Of a stretch of 61,012 bases of DNA, positions 33,689 to 43,251 are shown in pieces. The DNA comes from Clostridia bacterium (GTDB lineage: Bacteria; Bacillota; Clostridia; Oscillospirales; CAG-272), in NCBI GenBank assembly GCA_017625935.1, contig JAGALA010000037.1, forward strand, positions 1 to 61,012, given 5' to 3'. The translations under genes were made by a program, and so were the position numbers. Positions within the stretch are counted from its first letter, which is position 1, and each line of letters starts with the position of its first letter. The notes beneath the pieces were generated by a model. The model saw only the letters and a program-made list of their open reading frames with translations. It made no database searches and was not told the origin of the DNA.

Positions 33689-36600
33689 ATGAAACCAATA
33701 AACGAAAAGCTCAGAAATTTGAAGGTTATGATACGCGAAATCGGTAAATATTCCGTTGTGGCATCGTATCCTGTTGAAAATATCAAGTACAAGGTGTGCG
33801 AATACAAGGTTGGCACAAATTTACCCGACACAAGCGATTTTTTGCCGTTTAACAAGGGGGACACTTGGGGCAAGGTGCGTGACTCACACGCGTGGTTTGC
33901 CTTTACGGTTACTCCGCCAAAGGAGCACGCAGGCGAGGAAATTAAATTAAATATTGATACGGGTCTTGGCTCTTGCTGGGACGCGGTCAACCCACAGTTT
34001 ATTGCATACGTTGACGGTCACATCAAGCAAGGCATGGACGTAAACCACACGTATATTATGCTTAGCGGCAAGGATAGCTACGAGGTTATGATTTATGCTT
34101 ATTCGGGTATGGAGCACAACCGCAGCAACCTGCGCTTTGACGTTAATATGGTTTATGAAAACCAAGACGTAAAGAAGCTTTATTACGACCTCTCTGTTCC
34201 ATTCCAAATCACGGAGTTTATGGACGAAAATTCTTACGTTTACAGTAACGTAATTGCAATTTTGGAAAAGGCAACACAAAAAGTAAATCTTTTGAACCCA
34301 CCGTCAGATGCGTTCTATGCTTCCGTTAAGGATGCGCTCGCTGTTTTGGAAAAGGAATTTTACGGAAAATTCTGCCACGAGCAGGACGTAAAGTCAATTT
34401 GTATCGGTCACACTCATATCGATATTGCTTGGCTTTGGACGCTTGAGCAAACAAGAGAAAAGGCGCAACGCTCATTTGCAACCGTTATTGAGCTTATGAA
34501 GCGTTATCCCGAATATAAGTTTATGTCCTCTCAGGCAGTTCTTTACAAGATGGTAAAGGAGGAATGCCCCGAGCTTTATGAGGAAATCAAGGCGATGATT
34601 AAAGCAGGACGATGGGAGGTTGAGGGCGCGATGTGGGTTGAGGCGGACTGCAACCTTTCAAGCGGCGAGAGCCTTGTGCGCCAGGTACAGTACGGCAAAA
34701 ACTTCTTCCGTGACGAGTTCGGCGTTGAGAGCAGAGTTCTTTGGCTCCCCGACGTATTCGGTTACAGCGCGGCACTCCCACAGATTTTAAGAAAGAGCGA
34801 CGTTGATTGGTTTGTAACCTCCAAAATCGGCTGGAACGACACAAACACAATGCCATATGACACCTTCAACTGGAAGGGCATTGACGGCACACAGATAAAC
34901 ACATACTTTTTAACCGCACAAGAGGAAAAGAAGGGACGCGTACCAACAAGAGAGTCCTGCTATATTCCTCACACGGATTTTTCATATATTGACGGTGCGT
35001 GGAACAGATATCAGCAAAAATCGCTCCACAACGAAGCACTTGTTACCTTCGGTTGGGGTGACGGCGGCGGAGGTCCTACCGAGCATATGCTCCAGGTGCT
35101 TAAGCGCACATCAAGCGGCGTGCCCGAGCTTGCGCAGGCAAAGATGGGCTTTGCGGGCGAGTTCCTTACAGGGCTTGAAAAGAGCTTGAAGAAAAGCCCC
35201 GAGCTTGTTCCTACGTGGCAGGGTGAGCTTTACCTTGAATTCCACCGTGGTACATACACCTCTATTGCAAAAAACAAGAAGAACAACCGCGACTGTGAGT
35301 TCTTGCTCCTTGATACCGAAGCTCTTTGCGTTATGCTTGATAAGATAAGAGGTGCTGAGTTTCCAAAGAAAGAGCTTCACGAAATGTGGGAGGTTTTGCT
35401 TGTTAACCAATTCCACGATATCATTCCCGGCTCATCGATTTTCGAGGTTTATGAAAGAAGCGACAAGGATTACGCTCAGCTAAAGGAAAATGCAAACAAG
35501 ATAAGAAGCACGGTTTACGATTATATCTCAGCTAACGTTGAGGGCGCGGGCTACGTGGTTTTCAATCCTAACTCATTTGTTGGCTCAGGTGCTATTGACA
35601 TTGACGGTGTTTGTGCATCGGTTGAGGGAATTCCGCCAAAGGGCTACCGCGTAATTTCCGAGCTTGACACCAAAAACACAATAGAGGTTAAAGGAAATAC
35701 CGTATTTACAAAATTCTTTACCGTTAAATTTGACGAAAACTGCAATATCACATCTATTTACGATAAGAAAAATCACCGCGAGGTAATTAAGAAGGGTGCG
35801 AGAGCAAACCGCTTTATCGTGCTTGAGGACTACCCCGATGCTTACGATGCTTGGGAGCTTCAACGCTCGGTTAACGATAAGGAATACGAGATAAACGGTG
35901 CTTATGACGTAAATGTGGTTGTAAACGGCGCAAAAACGGGTATTTCATATAAGAAAAACCATATGAGCAGTACTCTTACTCAAACGGTTTGGTTCTATGA
36001 GAATATGCCAAGAATCGACTTTGAAACAAAGGTTGATTGGCACGAAAAGCATCAAATTCTTAAGGTAAGCTTCCCTGTTGACATAAACACAGACAAGGCA
36101 ACCTATGAAATTCAGTTTGGTGCTATTGAGCGTCCCACACACTTTAACACAAGCTGGGATCACGCAAGATTTGAGGTTTGCGCGCACAAATATGCCGACC
36201 TGTCCGAGGGTAACTACGGCGTTAGCTTGCTTAATAACTGCAAGTACGGACACGATATTCACGATTCCGATATGCGCTTAACTCTTATTAAGTCTGCAAT
36301 GAATCCCGACAACAACCCCGAGCATGTAAACGACCAGGGTATGCACGAGTTTACCTACTCTATTTACCCGCACAAAAATTCACTTAACTACTCTGACACG
36401 GTTAAGTATGCATATGACCTCAACATTCCTATGTATGCTAAGAAATCTACAGGCGGCGGCAAGCTTCCAAACGAATATTCGCTGGTTTCCTTCTCCACCG
36501 ACAACGTAATTTGCGAGACAATTAAGGAAGCGGAATATTCTAAGGATACCGTTGTCCGCTTCTACGAAGCGAAGAATGCTCGCACAAGAACAACTGTTAA

Positions 36601-36733
36601 GTTCGGCTTTGACGTAAGTGAGGTTTACCTCGCTGACTTAAACGAAGCACCGAAGAAAAAGCTCACGGTTAAGAATAACGCAGTAACACTTGACGTTAAG
36701 CCTTTTGAGATTGTTACACTCTTAGTAAAATAA
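33689..36733 (+). CDS. Alpha-mannosidase, glycoside hydrolase family 38
   Basis: Encodes a 1014-residue GH38 enzyme with no signal peptide, so it acts inside the cell. An N-terminal beta domain precedes the catalytic barrel with the metal-binding HTHIDIAWLW (about residue 241) and the nucleophile Asp355 in VLWLPDVFGYS. A linking helix bundle (FHDIIPGSSIFEVYE) and the C-terminal beta domains follow. It should release alpha-mannose from oligosaccharides or N-glycan fragments. It is monocistronic. No transporter for mannosides is adjacent. Confidence 0.93.
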   Translation: MKPINEKLRNLKVMIREIGKYSVVASYPVENIKYKVCEYKVGTNLPDTSDFLPFNKGDTWGKVRDSHAWFAFTVTPPKEHAGEEIKLNIDTGLGSCWDAVNPQFIAYVDGHIKQGMDVNHTYIMLSGKDSYEVMIYAYSGMEHNRSNLRFDVNMVYENQDVKKLYYDLSVPFQITEFMDENSYVYSNVIAILEKATQKVNLLNPPSDAFYASVKDALAVLEKEFYGKFCHEQDVKSICIGHTHIDIAWLWTLEQTREKAQRSFATVIELMKRYPEYKFMSSQAVLYKMVKEECPELYEEIKAMIKAGRWEVEGAMWVEADCNLSSGESLVRQVQYGKNFFRDEFGVESRVLWLPDVFGYSAALPQILRKSDVDWFVTSKIGWNDTNTMPYDTFNWKGIDGTQINTYFLTAQEEKKGRVPTRESCYIPHTDFSYIDGAWNRYQQKSLHNEALVTFGWGDGGGGPTEHMLQVLKRTSSGVPELAQAKMGFAGEFLTGLEKSLKKSPELVPTWQGELYLEFHRGTYTSIAKNKKNNRDCEFLLLDTEALCVMLDKIRGAEFPKKELHEMWEVLLVNQFHDIIPGSSIFEVYERSDKDYAQLKENANKIRSTVYDYISANVEGAGYVVFNPNSFVGSGAIDIDGVCASVEGIPPKGYRVISELDTKNTIEVKGNTVFTKFFTVKFDENCNITSIYDKKNHREVIKKGARANRFIVLEDYPDAYDAWELQRSVNDKEYEINGAYDVNVVVNGAKTGISYKKNHMSSTLTQTVWFYENMPRIDFETKVDWHEKHQILKVSFPVDINTDKATYEIQFGAIERPTHFNTSWDHARFEVCAHKYADLSEGNYGVSLLNNCKYGHDIHDSDMRLTLIKSAMNPDNNPEHVNDQGMHEFTYSIYPHKNSLNYSDTVKYAYDLNIPMYAKKSTGGGKLPNEYSLVSFSTDNVICETIKEAEYSKDTVVRFYEAKNARTRTTVKFGFDVSEVYLADLNEAPKKKLTVKNNAVTLDVKPFEIVTLLVK

Positions 36734-36740
36734 TAAATTT

Positions 36741-36770
36741 GCCTGCTCTCTTTTTGAGCAGGCATTTTTT
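36741..36770 (+). terminator. GH38 gene terminator
   Basis: An 8-bp stem, GCCTGCTC/GAGCAGGC, then ATTTTTT. Confidence 0.9.
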
Positions 36771-36790
36771 AATAGTTTGAATTAACCAAT

Positions 36791-36871
36791 GTAATGTATA
36801 TTACAATTCATGACCGCAGGTCAATTCATGAAGCTTTGCTTCAATTTATGCAAGCTGTGGTTGCAATTCAT
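36791..36871. repeat. Mini-hairpin array with 7-nt AATTCAT spacer
   Basis: Four perfect hairpins in series, each followed by a 7-nt spacer: GTAAT-GTAT-ATTAC, AATTCAT, GACC-GCA-GGTC, AATTCAT, GAAGC-TTT-GCTTC, AATTTAT, GCAA-GCTGTGG-TTGC, AATTCAT. The stem sequences are unrelated but the spacer is conserved. It lies between the GH38 terminator and the SpoVB-like gene and has no convincing coding content. Confidence 0.85.
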
Positions 36872-36920
36872 TTTTTTCTGTTTGTCGCATATATATTACC
36901 ACAAATATTTTAGTGTGGTG

Positions 36921-38507
36921 ATGAAAATTAACAGAATTAAAAGATATTTTTTAAGTGCGCTTACCTTGTCCTCGGGCAGTATTGTTTTAAGCGGGCTTGC
37001 GGTTTTGTTCAACCTTTATATTTCGGGCAAGATAGGTGCTGAGGCGATGGGACTTTACACCTTGACGGGCGGCGTTTATTCATTTGCGATAACGGTGGCA
37101 ACCTCTGGGGTAAATTTGGCGGTGGTGCGCCTTGTTTCCAGTGCGCTGCCGTATAGGGAAAGCAATCAAAAAATTGAAGGCAACGCGGTTTTTAAGATAA
37201 TGAAGCAGGCGCTTTTTTACGTGCTTACCTTTTCGTTAATTTCAAGCGTGCTTCTCTTTTCTGCCTCGCGCTTTGTGGGCGCGCGCTTGCTTGGAGATTT
37301 AAGAGTTGTGCCTGCGTTGCGCGTTATGGCGTTTTCGCTTGTGCCTATCGGAATTTCAAGCATGATAAACGGTTATTTTTGTGCGGTGCGGCGCGTTTAC
37401 AAAAACGTGATTGTTCAGTTTTTTGAGCAGGGCGTGAAAATTTCCGTTGTTTTGTGCACGCTATCGTTTTTTGTGCCTGCAGGGGTGGAGTACGCTTGCC
37501 TTTGTATTGCACTAAGCGGTATGATAGCCGAGCTTGGCTCGCTTTGCCTAAACGTAATACTTTTTCTAATTGACAAAAAGCGCAACTTTATAAATGGCGG
37601 TGACAGCGCACACGTGATTGAGGGCTTTGCGGTGTTCGGGTGTGCCTTTCCGCTTGCCGTCAGCGCTTACCTACGCTCAATGCTTTCAACACTTGAGCAT
37701 ATTGCAATTCCTTGGGGGCTGAAAAAAAGCGGACTTGGCGCGAGTGCGGCGCTTGCCTCATACGGAACTTTGCACGGTATGGTTTTTCCGTTCATTTTCT
37801 TTCCCTCGTCGGTGCTTGGCGCGTTTTCCTCACTTTTAGTGCCCGAAATTGCCTCCGCAAAGGAAGCAAAGGATTTTTCGTCGATACGGCGCATTGTTGG
37901 GTACGTTTTCAGTTTTTCTCTGCTCTTTTCGCTTTGTGTCAGCGGTGTTTTCATTTGCTTTTCAAATCAGATTGGCATTCATTTTTTCGGCAGCGAGGAG
38001 GCAGGACACTTTATAAAGCTACTCTCTCCATTAATTCCTCTTATGTATCTTGATTTTGCCGTTGATGCAATTTTGAAGGGGCTTGGCGAGCATCTTTACA
38101 CAATGAGGGTTAATATTTTCGATTCGCTAATCAGCGTTGTGCTGATTTTCACGCTTGTACCGTTTTTCGGCATTTACGGCTACGTTGCTATTATATTTAT
38201 AACCGAAATTTTCAACGTATCAATGAGCATTATTCGTCTGCTTAATAAAACAGAGGTCAAAACCGATATTTTGGGATGGATTTTGAAGCCGACGTTTAGT
38301 ATTATTATGGCAACCATGCTTTGCCGCTTGCTTTTCTCCCTGCCGCCCTTTGATTCCCTCTTTTCGCTAATTGGGCTTGGGAAAATATCAACGGGAATTG
38401 AAATTTTTGTTTGTGTGCTTCTTTATATTCTCTTTTCGAAAATCACGGGCGCGATATCAAAGGATGAAATAAATCTTGCAAAAGCGGCGGTTAAAAAGAG
38501 CGCGTAA
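36921..38507 (+). CDS. SpoVB-like polysaccharide flippase (MOP superfamily)
   Basis: Encodes about 528 residues with 12-14 transmembrane helices. The N-terminal pattern LSGLAVLFNLYISGKIGAEAMGLYTLTGGVYSFAI is that of the SpoVB/MurJ-like branch, which moves lipid-linked oligosaccharides across the membrane, in SpoVB's case for spore cortex. The ATG at 36921 (MKINRIKRYFL) is preferred; upstream codons fall in the hairpin array. The ribosome binding site is weak (TGTGGTG). It is followed by a SleB-like hydrolase gene with its own promoter. Confidence 0.8.
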   Translation: MKINRIKRYFLSALTLSSGSIVLSGLAVLFNLYISGKIGAEAMGLYTLTGGVYSFAITVATSGVNLAVVRLVSSALPYRESNQKIEGNAVFKIMKQALFYVLTFSLISSVLLFSASRFVGARLLGDLRVVPALRVMAFSLVPIGISSMINGYFCAVRRVYKNVIVQFFEQGVKISVVLCTLSFFVPAGVEYACLCIALSGMIAELGSLCLNVILFLIDKKRNFINGGDSAHVIEGFAVFGCAFPLAVSAYLRSMLSTLEHIAIPWGLKKSGLGASAALASYGTLHGMVFPFIFFPSSVLGAFSSLLVPEIASAKEAKDFSSIRRIVGYVFSFSLLFSLCVSGVFICFSNQIGIHFFGSEEAGHFIKLLSPLIPLMYLDFAVDAILKGLGEHLYTMRVNIFDSLISVVLIFTLVPFFGIYGYVAIIFITEIFNVSMSIIRLLNKTEVKTDILGWILKPTFSIIMATMLCRLLFSLPPFDSLFSLIGLGKISTGIEIFVCVLLYILFSKITGAISKDEINLAKAAVKKSA

Positions 38508-38540
38508 TTTTCCACTATCTTCCTTACCAAATATTGTTCC

Positions 38541-38569
38541 TTGATTTATGTCCTTTCCAATGTTAGAAT
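38541..38569 (+). promoter_or_regulatory. Promoter of the SleB-like gene
   Basis: TTGATT (38541-38546), 17 bp, TAGAAT (38564-38569). Confidence 0.7.
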
Positions 38570-38617
38570 ATTAATGAAAATGTTCGAGCATTAGACTAAC
38601 AAGGAAAGGATGGTTAT

Positions 38618-39445
38618 TTGAAGAAAACATTATCATTCGTTTTGATTTTTGTATTTGTTGCTTCGTTTTCGATAATATCGATTGGGGCGACGGGCGGCAG
38701 CTTTGTCGGAGTTTACATAAACGGCAGCGAATTTTCTGGCAGGGTGCAGGTGAAGGACGCAACAACCTTTGTGGGGGTGCGCCGCTTTGCAAACGAGGTT
38801 GACCCGAGCGCATCTGTTAAATACAGCTATCAGACAAGGACGCTTACAATTTCGTCAAGCAAGCTATATATGACATTAACCGACGGTGCAAGCTACGCCG
38901 TGGCAAACGGACGCTATCTTTACACAGAGTCGCCTATTTTTATGAAAAGCGGCATAATGTACGCGCCCGTCACAATGCTTGCGAAAGCATTTGATGCAAA
39001 AATAAGCTGGCAAAACTCCACATCGTCATTTTATATCACGCGCGGCAGCGGCGGTATTCTCTCGGGAGATAGATTCTACCGTGAGGATGAGGTTTATTGG
39101 CTTTCAAGAATTATAAATGCTGAAAGCGGCGGCGAGATATTAAAGGGCAAAATTGCGGTTGGAAACGTCATTCTTAACAGGACCCGTTCGTCAAGCTTCC
39201 CAAACACTATATACGGTGTTATTTTTGACAGAAAGTACGGCACGCAGTTTAGCCCCGTTGCAAACGGAACAATATACAAATCTCCAAACAGCCAGAGCGT
39301 AATTGCCGCAAAAATTTGCCTTGAGGGCTACTCTATCAACACAGGTATTCTCTACTTTGTAAACCCGAGAGTTTCTCCAAACAACTGGATTATAAGCAAC
39401 AGAAGATTTTTTGCACAAATAGGCAATCACGCGTTCTATTATTAA
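38618..39445 (+). CDS. Cell wall hydrolase, SleB type, with copper-amine-oxidase-N-like domain
   Basis: Encodes 275 residues. It starts at a TTG codon with a strong AAGGAAAGG site 5 nt upstream. After a signal peptide (KKTLSFVLIFVFVASFSIISIGA) comes a stalk of the copper amine oxidase N-terminal type (VYINGSEFSGRVQVKDATTFVGVRRF, SPIFMKSGIMYAPVTMLAKAF). Then a Hydrolase_2/SleB catalytic domain follows (YWLSRIINAESGGE with catalytic Glu, KIAVGNVILNRTRSSSFPNTIYGVIF, QFSPVANG). Such enzymes degrade cortex peptidoglycan during germination. It lacks the N-terminal PG_binding_1 domain of Bacillus SleB. Confidence 0.88.
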   Translation: MKKTLSFVLIFVFVASFSIISIGATGGSFVGVYINGSEFSGRVQVKDATTFVGVRRFANEVDPSASVKYSYQTRTLTISSSKLYMTLTDGASYAVANGRYLYTESPIFMKSGIMYAPVTMLAKAFDAKISWQNSTSSFYITRGSGGILSGDRFYREDEVYWLSRIINAESGGEILKGKIAVGNVILNRTRSSSFPNTIYGVIFDRKYGTQFSPVANGTIYKSPNSQSVIAAKICLEGYSINTGILYFVNPRVSPNNWIISNRRFFAQIGNHAFYY

Positions 39446-39450
39446 AAATA

Positions 39451-39488
39451 CACCCCTGTGCCAATCGGCACAGGGGTGCTGCTTTTTA
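39451..39488 (+). terminator. SleB-like gene terminator
   Basis: A 12-bp GC-rich stem, CACCCCTGTGCC/GGCACAGGGGTG with loop AATC, then CTGCTTTTT. Confidence 0.9.
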
Positions 39489-39518
39489 TTTGGTTCTATA
39501 TTTGGACGGATTTAGATG

Positions 39519-39920
39519 TCAAGACACACCACCGTCCCATGTCTTATTTTGTATTTTTCTCAGTTCTTTCATAATCCATTTTAGAGATTCTATAAATTCT
39601 TCATCATCTTGCCAAGAGAAAAACTTCACTCTGTTTTTTCGATCAATTTCTAAAATTTCAGTAGCATCTGACAAATGTTCAAATTCCAACGAGTCGGCTA
39701 AAATAATTTTTCCTTGCTGATCTATAATGGAAAAACTCAAATAAATTATCTTTGGATACTTGCACTTATTCGCATCCATTGCTTCACCGATAGATATATC
39801 AATCGAATAGCCTAGCATTTTCGCCAAAGAACTGATTTCCAAAAAATATTCGCTATTTTTTAAAAGTTCAATTTCGTTTTTGCAGTAATAATCAAGAGCT
39901 TGCATTACACTTTGATTCAT
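39519..39920 (-). CDS. Hypothetical protein, AT-rich orphan
   Basis: Encodes 133 residues with no recognisable domain. The N-terminus is helical (NQSVMQALDYYCKNEIELL) and the middle has IIYLSFSIIDQQGKIILADSLEF; there is no signal peptide or membrane segment. A good AGGAG site precedes the ATG. It is more AT-rich in codon choice than the neighbouring genes, and the 39979-40006 inverted repeat lies just upstream, which suggests a recent insertion. Function unknown. Confidence 0.6.
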   Translation of the reverse strand: MNQSVMQALDYYCKNEIELLKNSEYFLEISSLAKMLGYSIDISIGEAMDANKCKYPKIIYLSFSIIDQQGKIILADSLEFEHLSDATEILEIDRKNRVKFFSWQDDEEFIESLKWIMKELRKIQNKTWDGGVS

Positions 39921-39978
39921 ATTGTATTCTCCTTAAATTCCACCAAATCCACTGATCTATAGTTCCAGCGACCTTCAT

Positions 39979-40006
39979 GGAGACATGGGGACGGTTCCTT
40001 GTCTCC
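39979..40006 (+). repeat. REP-type element with GGGGACGGTTC core
   Basis: GGAGACA and TGTCTCC flank TGGGGACGGTTCCT, then CTCTTTTTTC. The GGGGACGGTTC core recalls the REP sequences mobilised by RAYT (Y1) transposases in Firmicutes. It could also act as a terminator. Confidence 0.55.
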
Positions 40007-40098
40007 TCTTTTTTCTTACTGTTTCTATTTATATTTTATCATACTCTCATATGCTTGTCAATATATAGCAAAAGCAGGTGGGTTGACCTGCTCTTTCT

Positions 40099-40938
40099 TT
40101 ATATTTGAGTTGCGTTTATGTAGCTTCCATATATTTCGTTTTGAAGGAGCAAAAGTGTTTTTTCGTCCTTGCCGCCGACGGGGCGAGAATCTATTTTTTT
40201 TACACCTCTTGCGAGCTTTGACGAGCTTGTTACTATAATTTCGTCGGCTTCAAAAAGCTCATTTTTTGTATATTTTTCCTCGACAACCTCGACGCCGTGC
40301 TTTTTTGCTGCCTCAATTAAGTGCGCGCGAGTAACGCCCGGCAAAATATGACAGTCGGCAGGAGCGGTTATGAGCTTGCCGTTTTTCAAAATTGAAATAT
40401 TACTGTGAGAGCATTCCGTCACAAAGCCGTCGCGCACGAAAACTCCCTCTCCGCAGCCGTTTTTCCTTGCGTTTTCGGCACATAGCACGCTTGGCAACAG
40501 ATTGAGCGTTTTTATATTGCACATTGCGTAACGGATGTCGTTTTGTGTGCAAAGCTCCATTTTTTCATAGATATTATCTATTTTCTGCTCCTTTATCATA
40601 ATGAAAAGATTTGCAGGGGTCTTTGTAAATTCGTGGTTTCTTATTCCCGAGCCGCGTGAAATATGAAAATATACAAATTTTTCCGTGCCGTCAACAAGGG
40701 GGCAAAGCTCCCAAATCAAGCCTTCAAGCTTGCTTTTCGATATGGGCGGCACGATGCCGAGAAAATGTGCATTTTCAAAAATTCTGTCTATATGATTTTT
40801 CAAAAGATAAGGGATATTATTTCGGCACATCACTGCGTCATATACTCCGTCACCGAAATAAAATGCCCTGTCAGTAACAGGTAGGGTCAATTTTTCAATC
40901 TCGCCTAACTTACCGTTATAATATCCCAAATTTTTCAT
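40099..40938 (-). CDS. Class IV aminotransferase, D-amino-acid-transaminase-like
   Basis: Encodes 279 residues of the PLP-dependent fold type IV family. The N-terminal LPVTDRAFYFGDGVYDAV, the IKTLNLLPSVLC segment with the PLP Lys, and the C-terminal CHILPGVTRAHLIEAA place it near D-amino-acid transaminase rather than branched-chain enzymes. The start at 40938 follows GGAGG; an upstream TTG overlaps that site. It is 12 bp after the GH95 gene in an AbrB-GH95-aminotransferase operon. It may supply D-glutamate or D-alanine for the wall. Confidence 0.82.
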   Translation of the reverse strand: MKNLGYYNGKLGEIEKLTLPVTDRAFYFGDGVYDAVMCRNNIPYLLKNHIDRIFENAHFLGIVPPISKSKLEGLIWELCPLVDGTEKFVYFHISRGSGIRNHEFTKTPANLFIMIKEQKIDNIYEKMELCTQNDIRYAMCNIKTLNLLPSVLCAENARKNGCGEGVFVRDGFVTECSHSNISILKNGKLITAPADCHILPGVTRAHLIEAAKKHGVEVVEEKYTKNELFEADEIIVTSSSKLARGVKKIDSRPVGGKDEKTLLLLQNEIYGSYINATQI

Positions 40939-40950
40939 ATGTACCTCCAA

Positions 40951-43239
40951 TTAAGCAGCTGTTATAATATATTCTTCGTTAGGCAAAAGCTCGATTTCTC
41001 TTGCTTCGCCCTCTATAACTATTATAGCAGTTTGTTTAATTGGTGTTACTAATTTCAGCCTTGACAGCTTATTATTTTTCCATTCGATGTCAACTGTTAC
41101 GTTGCCCTTTGCCAAAAGACCTTTTATATAGCCGTTTTTCATTTCGCTCGGAAGCGCAGGCAAAATCTTAATTTCACCGTTTTCGCATTGCAAGAACATT
41201 TGGCAAATGCCCGCGCAAACGCCGTAGTTACCGTCTATTTGGAACGGTGGGTGTGCGTCAAACATATTCGGGTACGTGCCGCCGCCCTGGCTGTAATTTA
41301 TCTTATTATTCGGCTCAACGCAGGTGAGCTGAGTTTTAACAAGCTTCATTGCGCGGTCGCCATCCTTTAAGCGCGCCCAAAGGTTCACCTTCCAGCCCAT
41401 GCTCCAGCCTGTGCTTTCATCTCCTCTGATTTCAAGGGTTTGACGGCAAGCATTAGCAAGCTCACTCGTTTTGCTTGTGGTAATTAAGTCAGCAGGATAA
41501 AGCGCATACAGGTGGGATACGTGGCGGTGGTGAACGTCCTCCTCCTCGTACTCCTTATCGTATTCAAGAAGCTGACCTTGACTGCCTATCTTGTAAATGC
41601 CGATTTTGTCCTTCTTTTGCTCGATTTCTCTTGTGAAATCGTCATCTATGCCGAGGATTTTTGCACTCCTTGACACGTTTTTGAAAAGGTCCTCAATGAT
41701 TGACTGTGTCATCGTTGCATACGGTAGGGTAAACACCTTTTCTCCGTCTATGATTACGCCGTTTTCGGGTGAGGTTGACGGAGTCATAATATATTTACCG
41801 TTTTGCTCCTTAAGCATATATAGGTAGAAAATTGCGCTTTCCTTCATAATCGGGTAGGCAACGTCTCTTAAAAACTCGGTGTCAACTGTATATTCGTACT
41901 GCTCAAAAAGGTGGCGGCAAAGCCAACCCGAGGAGAGATTCCAAAACGCGTATCTTGACGAGTCAACAACGTGGTTGCCGACAGGGGTGGTATTCGCCCA
42001 TAAATCGATATTGTGGTGCGAAACGAAGCCGGGTGCGCCGTAATACTCCTTAGCGGTTACTCTGCCCTTTTCGCTAACGCATTTAATGAGGTTTACAAGC
42101 GGCTCGTGGCAATCAACAAGGTTGCACATAAGAACCGGCCAATAGTTCATTTCAAGGTTGATGTTTACCGTATAGTTTGATGACCAGGGCGCATAGAACT
42201 TATCGTTCCAAATGCCTTGAAGGTTTGTTGCGCGGCTGCCCCTTCTTGATGCGGCAATAACCAAATATCTGCCAAAGTTGAAAAGAAGCTCGCACATACC
42301 GAGGTCCTTATCTCCATCCTTTAAGCGGCGGTCTGTTGTTTTTTCGCTAACCTCTCCGCCAAAGCTTGTTTGAACGCGGTTAAAGAGCGCGGACACATCC
42401 TCAACGTGTACTTTCTTGATTTCCTCGTAGGATTTTTTGTAAAGCGCGTTCATTCTGTCGCGGCAGGGTGCAAACGTTGGCTTATTTGGCATTGTATGCA
42501 CGTCAATAAAGCTTGTTTCAGCGCAGAAATACACTATAAGCTCGGTTGAATCCTTAATATAAAGCGCATCACCCTCGGTGTCAACGGAGCCGTTTGTTTT
42601 TACCCTTGCAAGCGCGCTTGCCTTTACGCTTTCTCCGTCATAGGTAACGGGACGTTCCTTCGCCGCGTACTCAGGGCCTATCGTTGTTGGGGCTTCAAAG
42701 GTGAAATAAAGCTCTGTATCCCCCGCGGTTGTGTGGCTTTTGCCTATATGTGAGCCGCTAAGAGTGAAGCTTGCGCCCTTGCTTGACTTGATCCTTACCA
42801 TTAAGCAATTATCGGGATAGGAAACAAAATATTCACGCTCAAAATCTATGCCGTTTTGAGTGTAGGTGGCGCGCACAATTGAGTTTTCAAGGTCAAGAAT
42901 TCTGTTGTAATTTTCGTATTTTGAAGCTTCACCCTTAATATAAAGCTCGCCTAAAACGAGATAGGAATTAAGCCACATATTAGTGAAGTTTTCTTCAAGC
43001 TCAACCTGTGCATCGTGGTATTTGCCCTCCGAAACAAGCGCTTGCGCCCTCAAAAAGGACTCCTTTGCCAGTGGGTTTGAATTGTGCCCGGGCTTGCCCG
43101 ACCAGAGAGTATCGTGGTTTATCGTTATCTTGTCAAGCTCTGTATCTGCGTAAATCATTGCGCCAAGGGAGCCGTTGCCTATTGGAAGCGCTTCCTCAAA
43201 AATAGTGGCAGGCGCATCGTATCTTAATATTTTTTCCAT
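40951..43239 (-). CDS. Glycoside hydrolase family 95, alpha-L-fucosidase-like
   Basis: Encodes 762 residues with no signal peptide, so probably cytoplasmic. The GH95 hallmarks are present: a start of ALPIGNGSLGAMIYADTELDKITINHDTLWSG, then NLQGIWNDKFYAPWSSNYTVNINLEMNYWPVLMCNL and a C-terminal MKNGYIKGLLAKGN region. GH95 enzymes act by inversion on alpha-1,2-fucose or alpha-L-galactose linkages. It is in an operon with an AbrB-type regulator 12 bp upstream. With the GH38 gene it suggests use of host or plant glycan fragments. Confidence 0.92.
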   Translation of the reverse strand: MEKILRYDAPATIFEEALPIGNGSLGAMIYADTELDKITINHDTLWSGKPGHNSNPLAKESFLRAQALVSEGKYHDAQVELEENFTNMWLNSYLVLGELYIKGEASKYENYNRILDLENSIVRATYTQNGIDFEREYFVSYPDNCLMVRIKSSKGASFTLSGSHIGKSHTTAGDTELYFTFEAPTTIGPEYAAKERPVTYDGESVKASALARVKTNGSVDTEGDALYIKDSTELIVYFCAETSFIDVHTMPNKPTFAPCRDRMNALYKKSYEEIKKVHVEDVSALFNRVQTSFGGEVSEKTTDRRLKDGDKDLGMCELLFNFGRYLVIAASRRGSRATNLQGIWNDKFYAPWSSNYTVNINLEMNYWPVLMCNLVDCHEPLVNLIKCVSEKGRVTAKEYYGAPGFVSHHNIDLWANTTPVGNHVVDSSRYAFWNLSSGWLCRHLFEQYEYTVDTEFLRDVAYPIMKESAIFYLYMLKEQNGKYIMTPSTSPENGVIIDGEKVFTLPYATMTQSIIEDLFKNVSRSAKILGIDDDFTREIEQKKDKIGIYKIGSQGQLLEYDKEYEEEDVHHRHVSHLYALYPADLITTSKTSELANACRQTLEIRGDESTGWSMGWKVNLWARLKDGDRAMKLVKTQLTCVEPNNKINYSQGGGTYPNMFDAHPPFQIDGNYGVCAGICQMFLQCENGEIKILPALPSEMKNGYIKGLLAKGNVTVDIEWKNNKLSRLKLVTPIKQTAIIVIEGEAREIELLPNEEYIITAA

Positions 43240-43251
43240 GTCAGTCCTCGA

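Noticed and set aside
36810..36920. Upstream extension of the SpoVB-like gene
   Set aside because: It would translate the mini-hairpin array; the flippase family starts at about the ATG at 36921.
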